Origin: Vicia villosa
Taxonomy: Eukaryota > Streptophyta > Magnoliopsida > Fabales > Fabaceae
Length of the DNA: 64,000 nt
Reading direction: 5' to 3'
Assembly: GCF_029867415.1 (NCBI RefSeq)
Contig: NC_081185.1
Span: 122,516,920-122,580,919 of the forward strand
Shown: positions 34,817-46,500 of the stretch, in pieces
Position numbering within the stretch: the first letter of the stretch is position 1
Layout: every line of letters begins with the position of its first letter
The notes under the pieces: generated by a model
The model's input: the letters and a program-made list of their open reading frames with translations, nothing else
Told to the model about the DNA's origin: nothing
Databases searched by the model: none
Position numbers and translations under genes: made by a program

Positions 34817-34936
34817 TATTACCCCTGAGACAATATTGTTTGTTGGTATAAGTTATAGTGGCAGTTTTGGAAAACATAAATCACAATTCATTCATAAACC
34901 ATGTGTTATTTCTAACAAAAGTGAATTTTCATAAGT

Positions 34937-35022
34937 TATTCACACATCGCTCATTTGCATAATTCATTCACACATCACTCATTTGCATAAGTCATTCACA
35001 GATCAATCATTTGCATAAATCA
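34937..35022 (+). repeat. 28-bp tandem repeat, three copies
   Basis: The unit ATTCACACATCACTCATTTG plus CATAAGTC is repeated three times with few changes. It lies just downstream of the plant-mobile-domain remnant on its coding strand. Confidence 0.65.
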
Positions 35023-35085
35023 TACATAATTCATAACATAATCATTCAAAATCTTTACATTAAAATAAAATTTAAGATATAACTA

Positions 35086-35460
35086 TTAGGTATATCTTAT
35101 GCCCTTGTTCCTCTTTTTCCTCCTATAATGCAACACAAATCGCGCCTCTGATATTATTGCATCCAAAGTGACACTCTCAACAGTTCCTTTATAAAACTCT
35201 CCCCTAGCTATGACATCTCTTCCAATCGCAATAATACAGTGACATATAAGCAATACATCTGCGACATGGTCTGCCCTTGCTTGTTCATTTTCTAGTAACT
35301 CCTGATTAACTGACGTAGGGGGATTTTCTTCTGGCACTACTGTCATATAAGAATGAGACACTTTATAAAATCATGGGATGTAATTGTATACCACTCCATT
35401 GACGAGGATCTGACACACTACATACATTCTCTAGTACCAGATGCTCATGGTAGTCGGCAT
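35086..35460 (-). pseudogene. C-terminal remnant of a plant mobile domain (MULE-type) protein
   Basis: The minus strand gives YKVSHSYMTVVPEEN, then ADHVADVLLICHCI, ARGEFYKGTVESVTLD and a basic YRRKKRNKGIRY end. This resembles the tail of aminotransferase-like/plant mobile domain proteins carried by Mutator-like elements. Stops (for example just before YKVSH) interrupt the frame upstream. A second, weaker trace is at 52385-52450. Assignment is from memory of the family and is moderate. Confidence 0.4.
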
Positions 35461-36830
35461 ATCATTAGAAAACACAAACAGAATGAGAAAAATAATAACA
35501 AACATAAAAATCCATATTTTGTTATCTATAATAGGGTTCCGATTTTGAAATATGAATTTTCAAAGAGGAAAATACAAATTGAATTCCGGATTTTCTCGTA
35601 TCTGAAAGAAATCCCAATAATCACCCTACATCCTCCATTGCATAATGATTCAATGAATGATGTAACATAATGTAGCTTAAGTAGTTTCTTCTGGACGTAA
35701 CCTAAGAATTTTAATTAAAATCATTTAAGAAATTTTTATTGCATGCATCAAACATAAAAAGGAAGATTGAATGAGAAGTTTATCAAATGTGAGAGATGAA
35801 GCTGCTTGTCTTGAATGGAGAGGAGTAAAAGTTGATAAAGTTGTTTGGTTTGAAAGCACACGAGTAGGTATTGAGAGAAAAGGTTGCAAAAATGTTAAAC
35901 CCAAATTTGTGAGAGCTCTGGTGTTCTTGAGAGAAATTCTTTTTTTATTTGAAATGTAAGAGAAAGGACAGGGAAAGACTGTCACACCATTTAAATGGTA
36001 ACATCCAAATTTTAAAGTTTGTATGGTGCATCTAAATTTTATGATCCGAACATATTTTTTACCTGCCTTTAACGTGGTTTTGATATTGAGTTTGTAGTGT
36101 TGGGGTGTGTTTGAATTTTAAAATCCAAATGGTAAGAAAAAGATATTTTTGAATTTTTACCACAGTATGTGAGTAATAATATAAGGTGCAGTGAACAATT
36201 TCTTTGAAATTTGAGATGTTTTTAAAAGATTTATCAAAAAGTAGTCATTTTTATCCTAAAGTGATAACTTTTGCTCTTAATTTTCAATTATGAAATGGAG
36301 GTCAAACATCTTTATTGGAACCAAAATTGCAAAAATGTATGAGTTTGGACGACAAAAAACAAATTATTTTAAAATGAATGACTTAAAATTTTATTTATGA
36401 TAAAATATAAAATTATAAATTGACAAATTATTGTTGGTCCTAGAGTTGTTTATTATCGACTAGTTTCATTATATATCCTATTTATAACTCTAATTTTCAT
36501 AAGTTATACTATTTACAAATCTTAACTTAGTTTCTCTTTTTCATACTTTGCCATATATTATTAACACTAAATGAAATTGTAGTCACCATCAATATCATTT
36601 TAGTTTCAGACGATTTGTCAATTTGTGTGTATATGCATTATTTAATTTATCGTTGTTTGTACTTTGTCCGTTGTATGAATTTATTTGCATAGTTGTTGTA
36701 ATTCATTTGGAATTATTTATATTCGCTCGCTTTGGATTTAACTAGTTTTTTCATGTTTAAAAACCTCTCCATTCATTGATTTGGTAGTTGTATCCGTGAA
36801 AATGTCTTCCTTTTTTTAACTTAGAATTTG
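35461..36830. other. Intergenic sequence, no assigned feature
   Basis: Two short overlapping frames on opposite strands near 35725-35985 have no recognisable domain and may belong to the mobile-domain element. The rest is AT-rich with nothing I can identify. Confidence 0.4.
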
Positions 36831-36839
36831 GTTTTGTAT

Positions 36840-38630
36840 CAATGTATAAAGTATTGCTTAACTCACAAGTTAGAATGCTTGAATCAAGGCTGAAAAGATG
36901 TGTGATTCGAATCATGCATAGTGCGACTCAAATCATTAAGTCTTGTGAAAGTTTGGAATTGAATCTGTCTCATTTGAGTAGAATCATAGAAGAGTGTGAT
37001 TTGAATAACAACTCTACTTAACTCGAATCATGATATATACATTACTTGAACCATGGCTTCTTTCCTTTCTTTCCAACCTTTGATTCAAGTTGTTGTTTCT
37101 TTGATTCGAATCATTACTTTATTATTTGATAAAAACCCTTTGTTCAAGTTTTTTTAAGAGAGAGTCTACCATATAGCACCTTAATTCTTCTATATCTTTT
37201 GTTTTTTTCTATGATAGATGGCGTGTCACAAAATAAGTAAAGAATCTCAAAGTGTGAGGATACATAATCTCTAGTAACATCATTGTGTTTTATTGTAGTA
37301 GAATAAAAAATCAAGAGAGAGAGAGAGGGGGGGGGCGAGAGAAAGTTGATAATTCATTTGATGGAATTGATCAATCTCTTTACCATCACCAAGAACAAGG
37401 AAACTAATTTTTTCCAAGAATCTTGAGAGAAACTAGCATGTGTTCTTCATGCACCAACACTTATATCCTTGTTGATACCTTGTTATTAACCTCCTAAAAT
37501 ATGGAAATTGTGAGGTTTAGCTCTGTGTGTGAGGTATTCTCTAGATACTATTCATTATCTTCAACATTTGTCAAGAACCATTGTTATGGATCTCAAACTC
37601 TGAAGAATGAGTGTTAGAGGTAGACTAAAGGTACATTAGAGAATCTAATATTTTCTTTGAAGTTATATTTTTGTGTATTAGGTAGAAGTATCGTTACTTG
37701 GACATAGATTTTGGTTGTGTGTCATTCATAAAGAGAGAAGAGTTTTTGAGTACTCCATTAAAGACTTTGGTGGAACCTTGTGAAGGTTGTCTCAAAACAA
37801 AGTTGAGAGTTATCCAATTATTTGAGGCTAATGACAATCATTCATACAAGTCTTCATCATATTCAAGGAAATAATGTTTCAAAAAATGAAGCTTGCATCA
37901 AGATATTGTGGATAACAAGATTATTTGATCAAGATCATTAAGAATATTGTATGTAGTAGTTGAGTATCTGCATCAACAGAAGGAATTATCATTTGTTTTG
38001 TGTGTAGGCTAATGCAGTGTGGATATTAGTGTTCAGATTAATGATATTTTTTGTATCAAATACTTTTATATTAACTTTTGAAAATAGTGAAAGACATAAT
38101 CATTTATCAATGGTTTTAAACCGTTGAAGACTGGAGTAGGTGCCTGCGAGGAAAGTAGCACTAATTTAGTATTATCTCAGTGTACTCTTCTTCTTCTTCC
38201 CCATCTCTCTTTAAGTTTCTGCATTATTCATATAAATGTTAAATGATAGTGTAGTTTGTATGTCATATAAGTTAGATCATACTTGTAGTGGTTTATTGTA
38301 TAAGCATAGGTCTGTGTTGCACCAAAGCTATTGAATCATCTTTAAGTCAATTGTGATAAAGAGCATAACTATGTTGGGATATTAAATTTCTTGGATTAAG
38401 TAACTTAAATTATACTAGTTTGTTTATGTCCTTGAAAGGATCATGTTTTTAGTGACACCATTGAAATACATTGGTTATAATTCATATTGATGAGATTCCA
38501 AGCTTCCATCTTATTTTGTTTCCGCTTCGGCCCATTAAACCATGATTTTGTATTAAAACTTTTTAAAATTGTTTTTTAAAAGGGGATCGGTCTATTCAAC
38601 CCCCTTCTAGACCTCATTCATATTTATATT
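36840..38630 (+). repeat. Probable copia (SIRE/Maximus-like) LTR remnant
   Basis: It contains repeated GATTCGAATCAT-type words in the first third and ends with AAAAGGGGATCGGTCTATTC followed by AACCCCCTTCTAG, the typical U5 end of large legume copia LTRs. No coding domain lies next to it, so it is a solo LTR or truncated. Borders are approximate. Confidence 0.4.
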
Positions 38631-38639
38631 CCCAACCTA

Positions 38640-39230
38640 CACTAAGAACACCCTAGTATCTTCCTTACTTCTCAATAACAAATAATCCTGATAACTACTA
38701 CAATATTTGTTCTTGTGCAAACCTAAGCATAAAATAGACTTCCAAAAATATAAGTAGAAGTATATGGAATACCTCTTGCGTTAGTATTGTTAAAAATAGA
38801 GATAGCGTATAAAAATGGAAAGTTGGAAATGAAAAAGAACGTAAATAGAGACAGAGATAAGAGAGACTGCACCAGGATTTATAGAGGTTTGGTCGATCTC
38901 TTGTCCTACTCCTCTCCCCAAAAAAATTTTAGAGTCCCAGTGATAAATTTTTTGAGCCTTTACCAAGTTATGCTCATGAACTTTATTACAACTGGCTGGG
39001 AATTTTCACAGGTTGACCCTTAAGCCAAGTGAAGCTTTTTCACTAGCTAAGCTCACAAGCCAATAATGAGATTTTGAATGGAAGATCTCGAAAACAAAAT
39101 AGAGGTTTTACCATGATAACCTCAACAATCAAATAACATAAACTTCATGAGAATCACACTATTGATAAAATAGTTGAACACCAGTACAACAAAACTATTT
39201 CACTCACAAAGGTACTAAGGAAAATTTTTG

Positions 39231-39270
<40 letters not shown>

Positions 39271-40060
39271 TAAAGCAAGAGAAAAATGATTTAAAATTGA
39301 ATTATGGTGTGTGAAATATTGAAGAAGCATCCTCCTTATATAAGAGAAAATATAGCTTAAAAAGGAAAACAATTCATGAGCTTTTTAATGCTCATAATCG
39401 ATTATGCGATATGTAGAATCGATTACTGTAAATATGGAAAGTTTTCAAATATGTCATTACTAATCAACTATCAACCTTAATAATCAATAATGAGACATTC
39501 CAATTGAGATAATCGACTAGAACTAATGGATAATAGATTGTTAAGTGTAATTTTCATCCATAAGGGTTTATTTGGGATCGCAATCAATTAATTATATGCG
39601 AAAAACATTTTCTAGTGATTCTATCAAAAAGAAAAGGTCTTCAAAAGCCTTTTGTAGTGTGAGAGTTCCCTTAGTAACTTATGAGTATCTCTAACACTTT
39701 TACAATACTCTGGTTACTCATGCACTCTGCTAAGCACACAACTACTTAGACGAGCTTTCATACTTCCTCTCTTTCACAACTTTGAATCTTCAAGATCCTT
39801 GCTAAGTTATGTTTGACTTTAGCACTTCACTAGGATTTTCAAACTTCTCCCTAATTAGGCTTGAGATAAATTCAGAAAGAGCAACATCTTCAAAGACAAT
39901 TGAAAAGATATTACCAGAGATTAACAATATCAACTAACATAATTCCACTGAATATCGGAGTTATCATCATAATCATTTTGACCACTCAAAGGATAAAGAC
40001 ATCATCAGTTGCAATACCTTTAAGCATATAGATCCACACAACATACCTTTCTCTCTTCTA
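38640..40060. other. Repeat-derived sequence with GA microsatellite
   Basis: A (GA)n run lies at 39235-39267. AATCGATTA-type words at 39395-39540 resemble the internal words of copia LTRs, suggesting another decayed LTR in the opposite orientation. No gene signal. Confidence 0.35.
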
Positions 40061-40985
40061 AAAATGGTGTGCCAGTGAGCAAAAATTACGGGCTTAAGAT
40101 GGAGTTTGGTTCCCTCCCATTCTTTCAAATCCGGGAGGAGAAGTTTGGTGTCCTCTACTCCAGTGGTGACTTAGGGATCGTAGGGAAACTTTACATGGTA
40201 TGCATGCTCTCGTTGGAATTGGTTATTGTATGTTGCTATCCTTCAAAGGGGCATATTGTAAGTTTTCTTCAACTCTCAAGAGTTTATTTGCTAGGAATTG
40301 GAAGTTTTGTTGGTGCACCAAGTTGTATATGTTGTTCAATAGATTAGTGTTTCCTTGCATGGGTTAGATTGGATTACAGTAGTTGGAGGCTGGGAAATAA
40401 GGGAGGTAAGTTTGAAGGTTCACCTTGATAAGGCGGATGCAAAGGTTGAGAGTTAGGAAAAGCTTATAATGTTCTTTGGTTAACTCTCAGAGGAGTCAGA
40501 TCATGTAGTGTTGGAACGGAGGGGCGTCACTTTGACTAGATCATGTGGTGGAAAAGGACAAGCTCTGCCACCTCCAGAAGCAACAATGACTTTGGCAGAT
40601 AGAGTGATTTTTGAGTTCACCATAACTTTAGTATCAAATTTCTTGGGAAAAGGTCGGCGTTCGTGAAGAACAACTCAGAGATATGGATTTGCAACGGAGA
40701 AATAGTTGTTCTTTGTGGAGTTTGTAGGAATCAGAAGTCGATTATAACAAACAGTACCACTGTTTTGTTTAAAATTAGAAATGATGAGGTAATGCTTTGC
40801 TGTGGTGGATTTGTGTTTTTGGTGCGATGGAGAGGGGGTCAACCGGTAAGGTTAACATTTCAACGTTCAAGTAAGTTAGAGAATAAGGAGTAATGTGAGA
40901 GTGAAAATGAATTTGAATATTTAAAATGACGCATTTTTCTCCTTATATAGTGAAAGTGGTTACAATCGTCTGAGTGAGATAAAAT
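40060..40985. repeat. Possible gypsy LTR fragment next to the Ogre-like gag remnant
   Basis: The stretch GGTCAACCGGTAAGGTTAAC followed by ATTTCAACGTTCAAGTAAGT (40837-40876) looks like a decayed version of the CACTCC.ACGCCCAAGTCAGT motif at 14590 and 56515, followed by a CTTATATAGTG box. The rest (40060-40830) is not recognised. Confidence 0.3.
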
Positions 40986-40989
40986 GTGA

Positions 40990-41890
40990 TATGCAGGGTA
41001 GCTGTTGGATCTAATAAAATAATATCATACTGATAATGCTTAATAAATGCTTCAGTAAGCTCTCCCCAACTACGAATATAGGTCTTCTCTAACTGCATAT
41101 ACCATTCCAACGATGCCCCACTTAGGCTATCTTGGAAAAAATGCATCAACAACTTTTCATCGTCAGAATAAGTAGACATCAAATTGTTCCATTATACTTA
41201 TCAAATTTTGGGACTTTGAACTTAGCAGGAACCCTTATACCTAGTACCAAACCCAGGCCAGCAACATCCATTCCAAAAGCACCATGGCCTTCCATGGCCC
41301 CCATTCTTTCCTCAAGCATACAAATATTTTTCTCAGCTTCAAAAGGAAATCCCTTATCAGTATTGTGCATAGAAAACACATCACCATGATTATCCATCTT
41401 TAGTTGGGGTATAGGAATCTCAACAAGCCTTCTTCTTTGATGCGTCAACAACTCTTCAGGAGTGAGTTGAAGACCATAATCATTCTGTGGAGGAGGATCA
41501 TAGGGTGAATTATTCACCACAGGAGGATTGTTACTAGAAGGTTGACCTTGGTTAACAACGCGTTCAATGACAACATGAGGTCTTTGAACAAGTGCCCTTA
41601 GTTCTTCTTGACCATGAGACATGGCCTGAATTATATCCATAAACTGGCTCATCTAGGCCCTCATAAGTGTCCTCATCTCAGTAAATTCATCATGGAGTTG
41701 CTCCATAGCTTGCTTCAAATTGTTGCCAGTTGCGTATCGGTGAAAAGTCAGGTTCACAATTTCTAAAGAGAAAACCAGACCAGAATAAGAAATCCATTTA
41801 TGAATACCTGTAATGAATGTATGTGTGATGATGCATGAATGTATGCAATGTTTACATTTCCAGGGGATCATGCATTTCCAGGGGATCATG
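40990..41890 (-). pseudogene. Truncated gag of a second Ogre/Tat-like element
   Basis: Minus-strand frames contain ATGNNLKQAMEQLHDEF, LTPEELLTHQRRRLVEIPIP, VPAKFKVPKFDKYNGT and LLMHFFQDSLSGASLEWYMQ, the last two matching the gag at 3060-6881 (IPPKFKVPVFAKYDG, FFQESLSGTQLEWYY). A stop splits the frame near 41650 and another break lies near 41180. The sequence is cut off at about 40990, just after the gag core. Confidence 0.8.
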
Positions 41891-42109
41891 AAGTCTTGTC
41901 ATTTATTAAACATAATGAACATTAATAAAGTAAAACAAAACAGTAAACAAATAAAAGGCACATCAGACAAACCGTTCACTTCATTCAACAAAAGATGGTA
42001 TAAAGGATCACAATGAGTTCATTACAACCAAAAGCTACAGGCAAATACAAATATAAAATAAAACTCTAAGAATCATCTCAGAACTCCAAGTTGTAAAGCC
42101 CTCCCTAAC

Positions 42110-42330
42110 CAAGGTGCTTCTTGTTCCACTCTAGAGCCTCTTTAAAAAGTTTCTTGGTTGCTTCATGCTTTGGCCTCAGAATCAACTCTTGAACAAGAGT
42201 GTCCCTTCTGCTTATTATAACCTCCAGATGACAGCATTGCTGCTCCCAATGATCATTTTCTCCACACGCTTTACTGCTTGATTACACTCTTGGACGTTTC
42301 GTTTTAATTCTTGTTACCCATTATGCATAA
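42110..42330 (-). pseudogene. C-terminal tail of ORF1 of the same Ogre-like remnant
   Basis: On the minus strand the frame reads ENDHWEQQCCHLEVIISRRD, then KHEATKKLFKEALEWNKKHL and a stop near 42110, a coiled-coil end like that of ORF1 at 7145-8488. It stands upstream of the gag remnant with an ATG-rich spacer between them, so the order ORF1-gag is preserved. Confidence 0.5.
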
Positions 42331-42510
42331 AATTTTATGAGTCATTTAAATTCTTATAAATTAATAAACTTATTTTAAATCTTATAAAATCTTATGATAT
42401 AATTATTTAAAAATTAAATTACAAATTTTAATAGTCTTGCATAATCTTTAAATTTCTAAAAAATACCTTTTTTTAGTACAAAAGTTGTATTTTAAGATTC
42501 TAATCTAATA

Positions 42511-43021
42511 CTTCCTTCGTCTCAAAATAAATGTCGTTTAAAGTTGTTACACACTGATTAAGAAAAGTAATGATTGAGTCAATAAAGATAACATTTTTAC
42601 AAAATTACCCTTAATTACAATTGGTTGTTACTCCCTCCGTTTTTTATTATAAGTCGTTTTGGAAAAAAAGTTTGTATTTTAATATAAGTCGTTTTACAAT
42701 TCCAATGAATAATTAATGCTATTTTTCCTATTATATCCTTAAATATATATTATTCTCTCTCCTTTCAATTATATAAATTTATCTTCTACATATCATTAAT
42801 GAATGATAATTTTGTAAAAACCTTCATAATTTCTCATTTTCATACAACAATTATTATTTTTCTTAATCTGTGTAAAAAGTCTAAAACGACTTATAATAAA
42901 AAACGGAGGGAGTATATAAAAGAAGAGAAGTTAATTAATGTTATAATGAAAAATTATAGAAACTATTATTTTAAGATAACTTTTTATCACTAAAAAACAC
43001 GAATTTTAGAACAGAGGAGGG
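42511..43021. mobile_element. Outer Stowaway-like MITE, interrupted
   Basis: It starts CTTCCTTCGTCTCAAAATAA after a TA and ends TTCTAGAACAGAGGAGGGAC-like on the other side, an imperfect inverted repeat of the CTCCCTCCGT type. A second MITE (42631-42912) is inserted in it. Confidence 0.45.
42631..42912. mobile_element. Stowaway/mariner-type MITE, 282 bp, TA target duplication
   Basis: Near-perfect inverted ends CTCCCTCCGTTTTTTATTAT and its complement ATAATAAAAAACGGAGGGAG are flanked by TA on both sides. No coding capacity. Confidence 0.85.
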
Positions 43022-43022
43022 A

Positions 43023-43545
43023 CACTTTTTTTACTTTTCCATCCTAAAAAGTAAACTGTTATAATTAACTATATAATAAAAACATTTCAATTCTAACAAT
43101 GAATTTAAAGTAATTTTATACTTAAATTAAAAGGACGTAATATTTTACTTTTCTCTTTATATATTTTTCTCCCCCTATCGTTCATCATTTTGGATACGAA
43201 ATTCAAATATGATATAGATTTTGCGTGTTTAAATAATTAACACAAGTCACATGTGTACAAAAAAAACACCACTTTTTCCAAAAATTGGTAAGAAAATATT
43301 TTATGCGAAAAAAACAAAAAAAATTAGGCAAAACAAAACAAAAAAGAAAAGTGGTAAACATTGGACACACGCATCCCGAAGTCTCTGCACCGAGCACATT
43401 CTCTTCTCATTTTTCTACATTTTAATATATATATATAAATGAACTGGATTTTCTTTTTATTAAATCATTGAATTCCAAAGTCCCTTAGCTACGAACACTA
43501 ATCAGATTCGAATTTCCGTCACCCGCCATAAAGCAACAAACCGCT
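43023..43545 (+). other. Upstream region of PES-like copy 2
   Basis: It holds A-rich sequence, a block ACATTGGACACACGCATCCC...GCACCGAGCACATTCT at 43360-43402 that recurs at 61272-61320, then TATATATATAAATG (43425-43440) about 110 bp before the ATG, which could serve as a TATA box. Confidence 0.4.
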
Positions 43546-46500
43546 ATGGCAGCAGCCGGAACATGTTTTCTCCCCGGCGTTTCCTCACCACTCTTCCGCC
43601 GCGAGCCGCCTCCGCTTCACGGGAAGCTGAATCCAGCTCGGACTCAGAGCATGTTCCCGCGCTTCGCCATGTCCGTTGACCGAATTCCGGCAACACTCGT
43701 GGCGGCAGAGAAAGGAAACACGACGGAGGTAAAACAAGAAGAAGGTAGTGCAGCGGAGATAGAGAAGCGTTGGGAAGAAAAGGAAGAGAAGTCGAGACGG
43801 AGCGGTTGGAAAGAATATTTTGAGCAAGCGAAGGATTTGATCGTCGGTGACGGTGGACCGCCGCGGTGGTTTTCGCCGTTGGAGTGTGGTTCGCGGTTGG
43901 ATAATTCTCCTCTTATGCTCTTCTTGCCGGGTCAGTTCTATTTACCATTTATATTTAATTAATCGGGTTAATAGTCGTTTGCCCCCTGCAATAGTAGTGA
44001 TATTCGGTTTACCTCCTTTTTAAAAAAAAATTTGTTTTACCCCTGTAATATTTGGGTACCCCTAAACGTGTAAAAATCAGGGAATAAAATCAAAAAAAAT
44101 ATATTTTACAGGGGGTAATTTTCCCTCTTAGGGGCAAAAGACTTACAATTTTAATATTATAAGGGGGGAAAACAAAATTTTTTTTAAAAAGGGGTAAACC
44201 GAATATCGCTACTATTGCAGAGGGCAAATGACTATTAACCCTAATTAATCAGTTAATTGTAATTAATTAGTTGAAATTATTGATAAAAAGATTTCTTTCC
44301 GAGTGCTTCGATTTCTTTTCATTCATTACATTTATCTAGTTTCTATTGTTGACCATTGACTTTACGCAAACGCCATTGCGACTTTCCAACTCTATAATGT
44401 TAGAAACACAAACTTTTCAATAAATTTTCATTTTCTATTCACTAAAATTTATACGGTCCTATCAAATTCAAACGTTTATTTTTTTGGGTTAAAAGGTAGT
44501 GCACTGTAAAATAGTTAACTATCAATTAACCATGTCATTAGATTATTTTTTAAATAAAAGAGTGGTTTAATTGGATACATGGTGGTGATTGATTGACAGT
44601 GTAAAAATATTTTACACTGTCAATGCATCACCCCTTTTCTCTATTTTTTTTAAAATCATCTTTTCTTTACCATTAATAAAAATTACTTTTATAGAATATT
44701 ACATAGTAAGAATAATTGATAATTTTCCACTTATTCTCTTTAATTATTTTCTATTCTAATAAATTAATAAGTTAATTTAGTAAAAATATAATTTTTTTTC
44801 CAAATTTATTTTAATACATAATAAAATTAATTCTTAACAGTATGTATGTGCTAGTAATCAATTTTTGTAACTAAGTATTAATAACTCCTTAAACATCAAG
44901 GATATAGTTTTTTAAGGAAATTTTAGTTTTAGCCTAAAAAAGTGATATCACTTTCAACATTGCAAAGTGCTTTCCTTTAAAATTATAATTTCTTGAAATT
45001 GCACATAGGTGATATATTTGTTTAATAGTGGTAGTGGCGGAAAAACACAAATCAAGGGCCCTACATAATACATGATATGAGGAAATGCAAAAATATACAT
45101 TATTTTAATCACATGTCGTGTTGATAGTGTTAATGAGTGTCATAAAATACTTATAAATTTTTTTAATTTCTGACGCATTGAACATACAAATTTTTATAAA
45201 AATGTACTCTTTTAAATTTTTAAATAGTGTCTTTAAAACATGGGATAACATTTCCTTCCCTTTAGTACTTCAATCATCAATTGAATTAATTCATTTTTAA
45301 AAAATAATGATGTAAGTTTTAGATAAATTAGTAAGTTGTACGGAATATAAATATATGTTACCAATAGTTAGTTGGCCTATTGGTGATTGACATTAAATGT
45401 GATAGAGAACCATGGTTCAATCTCCCGCAATTTGTTTGAAATTTGAAATGTAGAATTTTTCCAATCTAAAGTAATTTTTACAAAAAAGGTTAATTGTTTA
45501 TGTATATTTTGTTTTCCACTGCCTAAACATTAGACATACTAAAGATTGTCTTTTAAGATTAAAAGTGCCCGATATTACATACACATGCATAAGATATGAA
45601 TCATTTATTCTTGCCTTTCTTTCCTTACTGGCTATTTAGGAGCAAAATCCAAATAATAGAGATTCTTTTGTCATGGTAACAAGAAACCAAGTTACTAATA
45701 CTTTTAATTTTACGAATTACTTGCATTCCAAACTTTACAGGAATTGATGGCTTGGGACTGGGACTTATTTCACATCATCAAAAACTGGGAAGGTTTGTCT
45801 TCATTTAATGTCATTTTAGGAATATTGCACCCGCTATTTGACAAGTTTCTTCTAACTGATTTTTTTCTTGAATAATCATTAACTCATGTAATTAAGAAAT
45901 ACTGTGTTTGTTCATTGAAGGATTTTTGATTTGTGGTGCTTGCATATTCCAGTCGCGGATCGAACATCATTTACAGGTCCTTTTTCCCTTAGCCCGCTAT
46001 AATAGCTCATGTTGAACTTCTTCACACTATCTATTTATTCATTTTTAATGTTGACAAGGTCACTGGGTTTATCTTCCATGCATTTTTAAAAATTTGATTG
46101 TATGTTTCAGTTGTGTATTCCTGCATAATTTATTGCTTAGAAATTTCCCTGTGCAGACCTTGTGAATTTAGTGGAGAAAACAGTTAGGGCAGAATATCAA
46201 CGTTCACCAAATAGGCCCATATATCTTGTTGGAGAATCTTTAGGAGGGTGCCTCGCATTGGCTGTTGCAGCCCGTAACCGTGATATTGATCTTGTACTAA
46301 TTTTGGCAAATCCAGGTAACTCTTTAGTAATGCAGATATGCTTTTTGACTGAAAGACGCGCAAAGTACATTTTCTGACCATGGATATCCAATTTACAGCT
46401 AGTTCGTTCAGCAGGTCCCAATTGCAACTCGTAACACCATTGTTGGAAGCTTTGCCTGACTCGTTCTCTCCTGCCCTGCCGAACATTCTCAATTTGACAG

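Noticed and set aside
33562..35022. CRISPR-like direct repeats
   Set aside because: Short repeats vary in spacing and sequence and lie in a plant nuclear context with MITEs; no spacers or cas genes.
37318..37335. GA/G-rich run as promoter or G-quadruplex
   Set aside because: Single short GA then G9 run inside a probable LTR; not enough guanine tracts to support a quadruplex claim.
38787..39023. 78-aa plus frame as a small gene
   Set aside because: Sequence around it looks like an old LTR; no domain and no conserved context.
40069..40347. 92-aa plus frame as a gene
   Set aside because: No recognisable motif, in repeat-derived surroundings; could not be supported.
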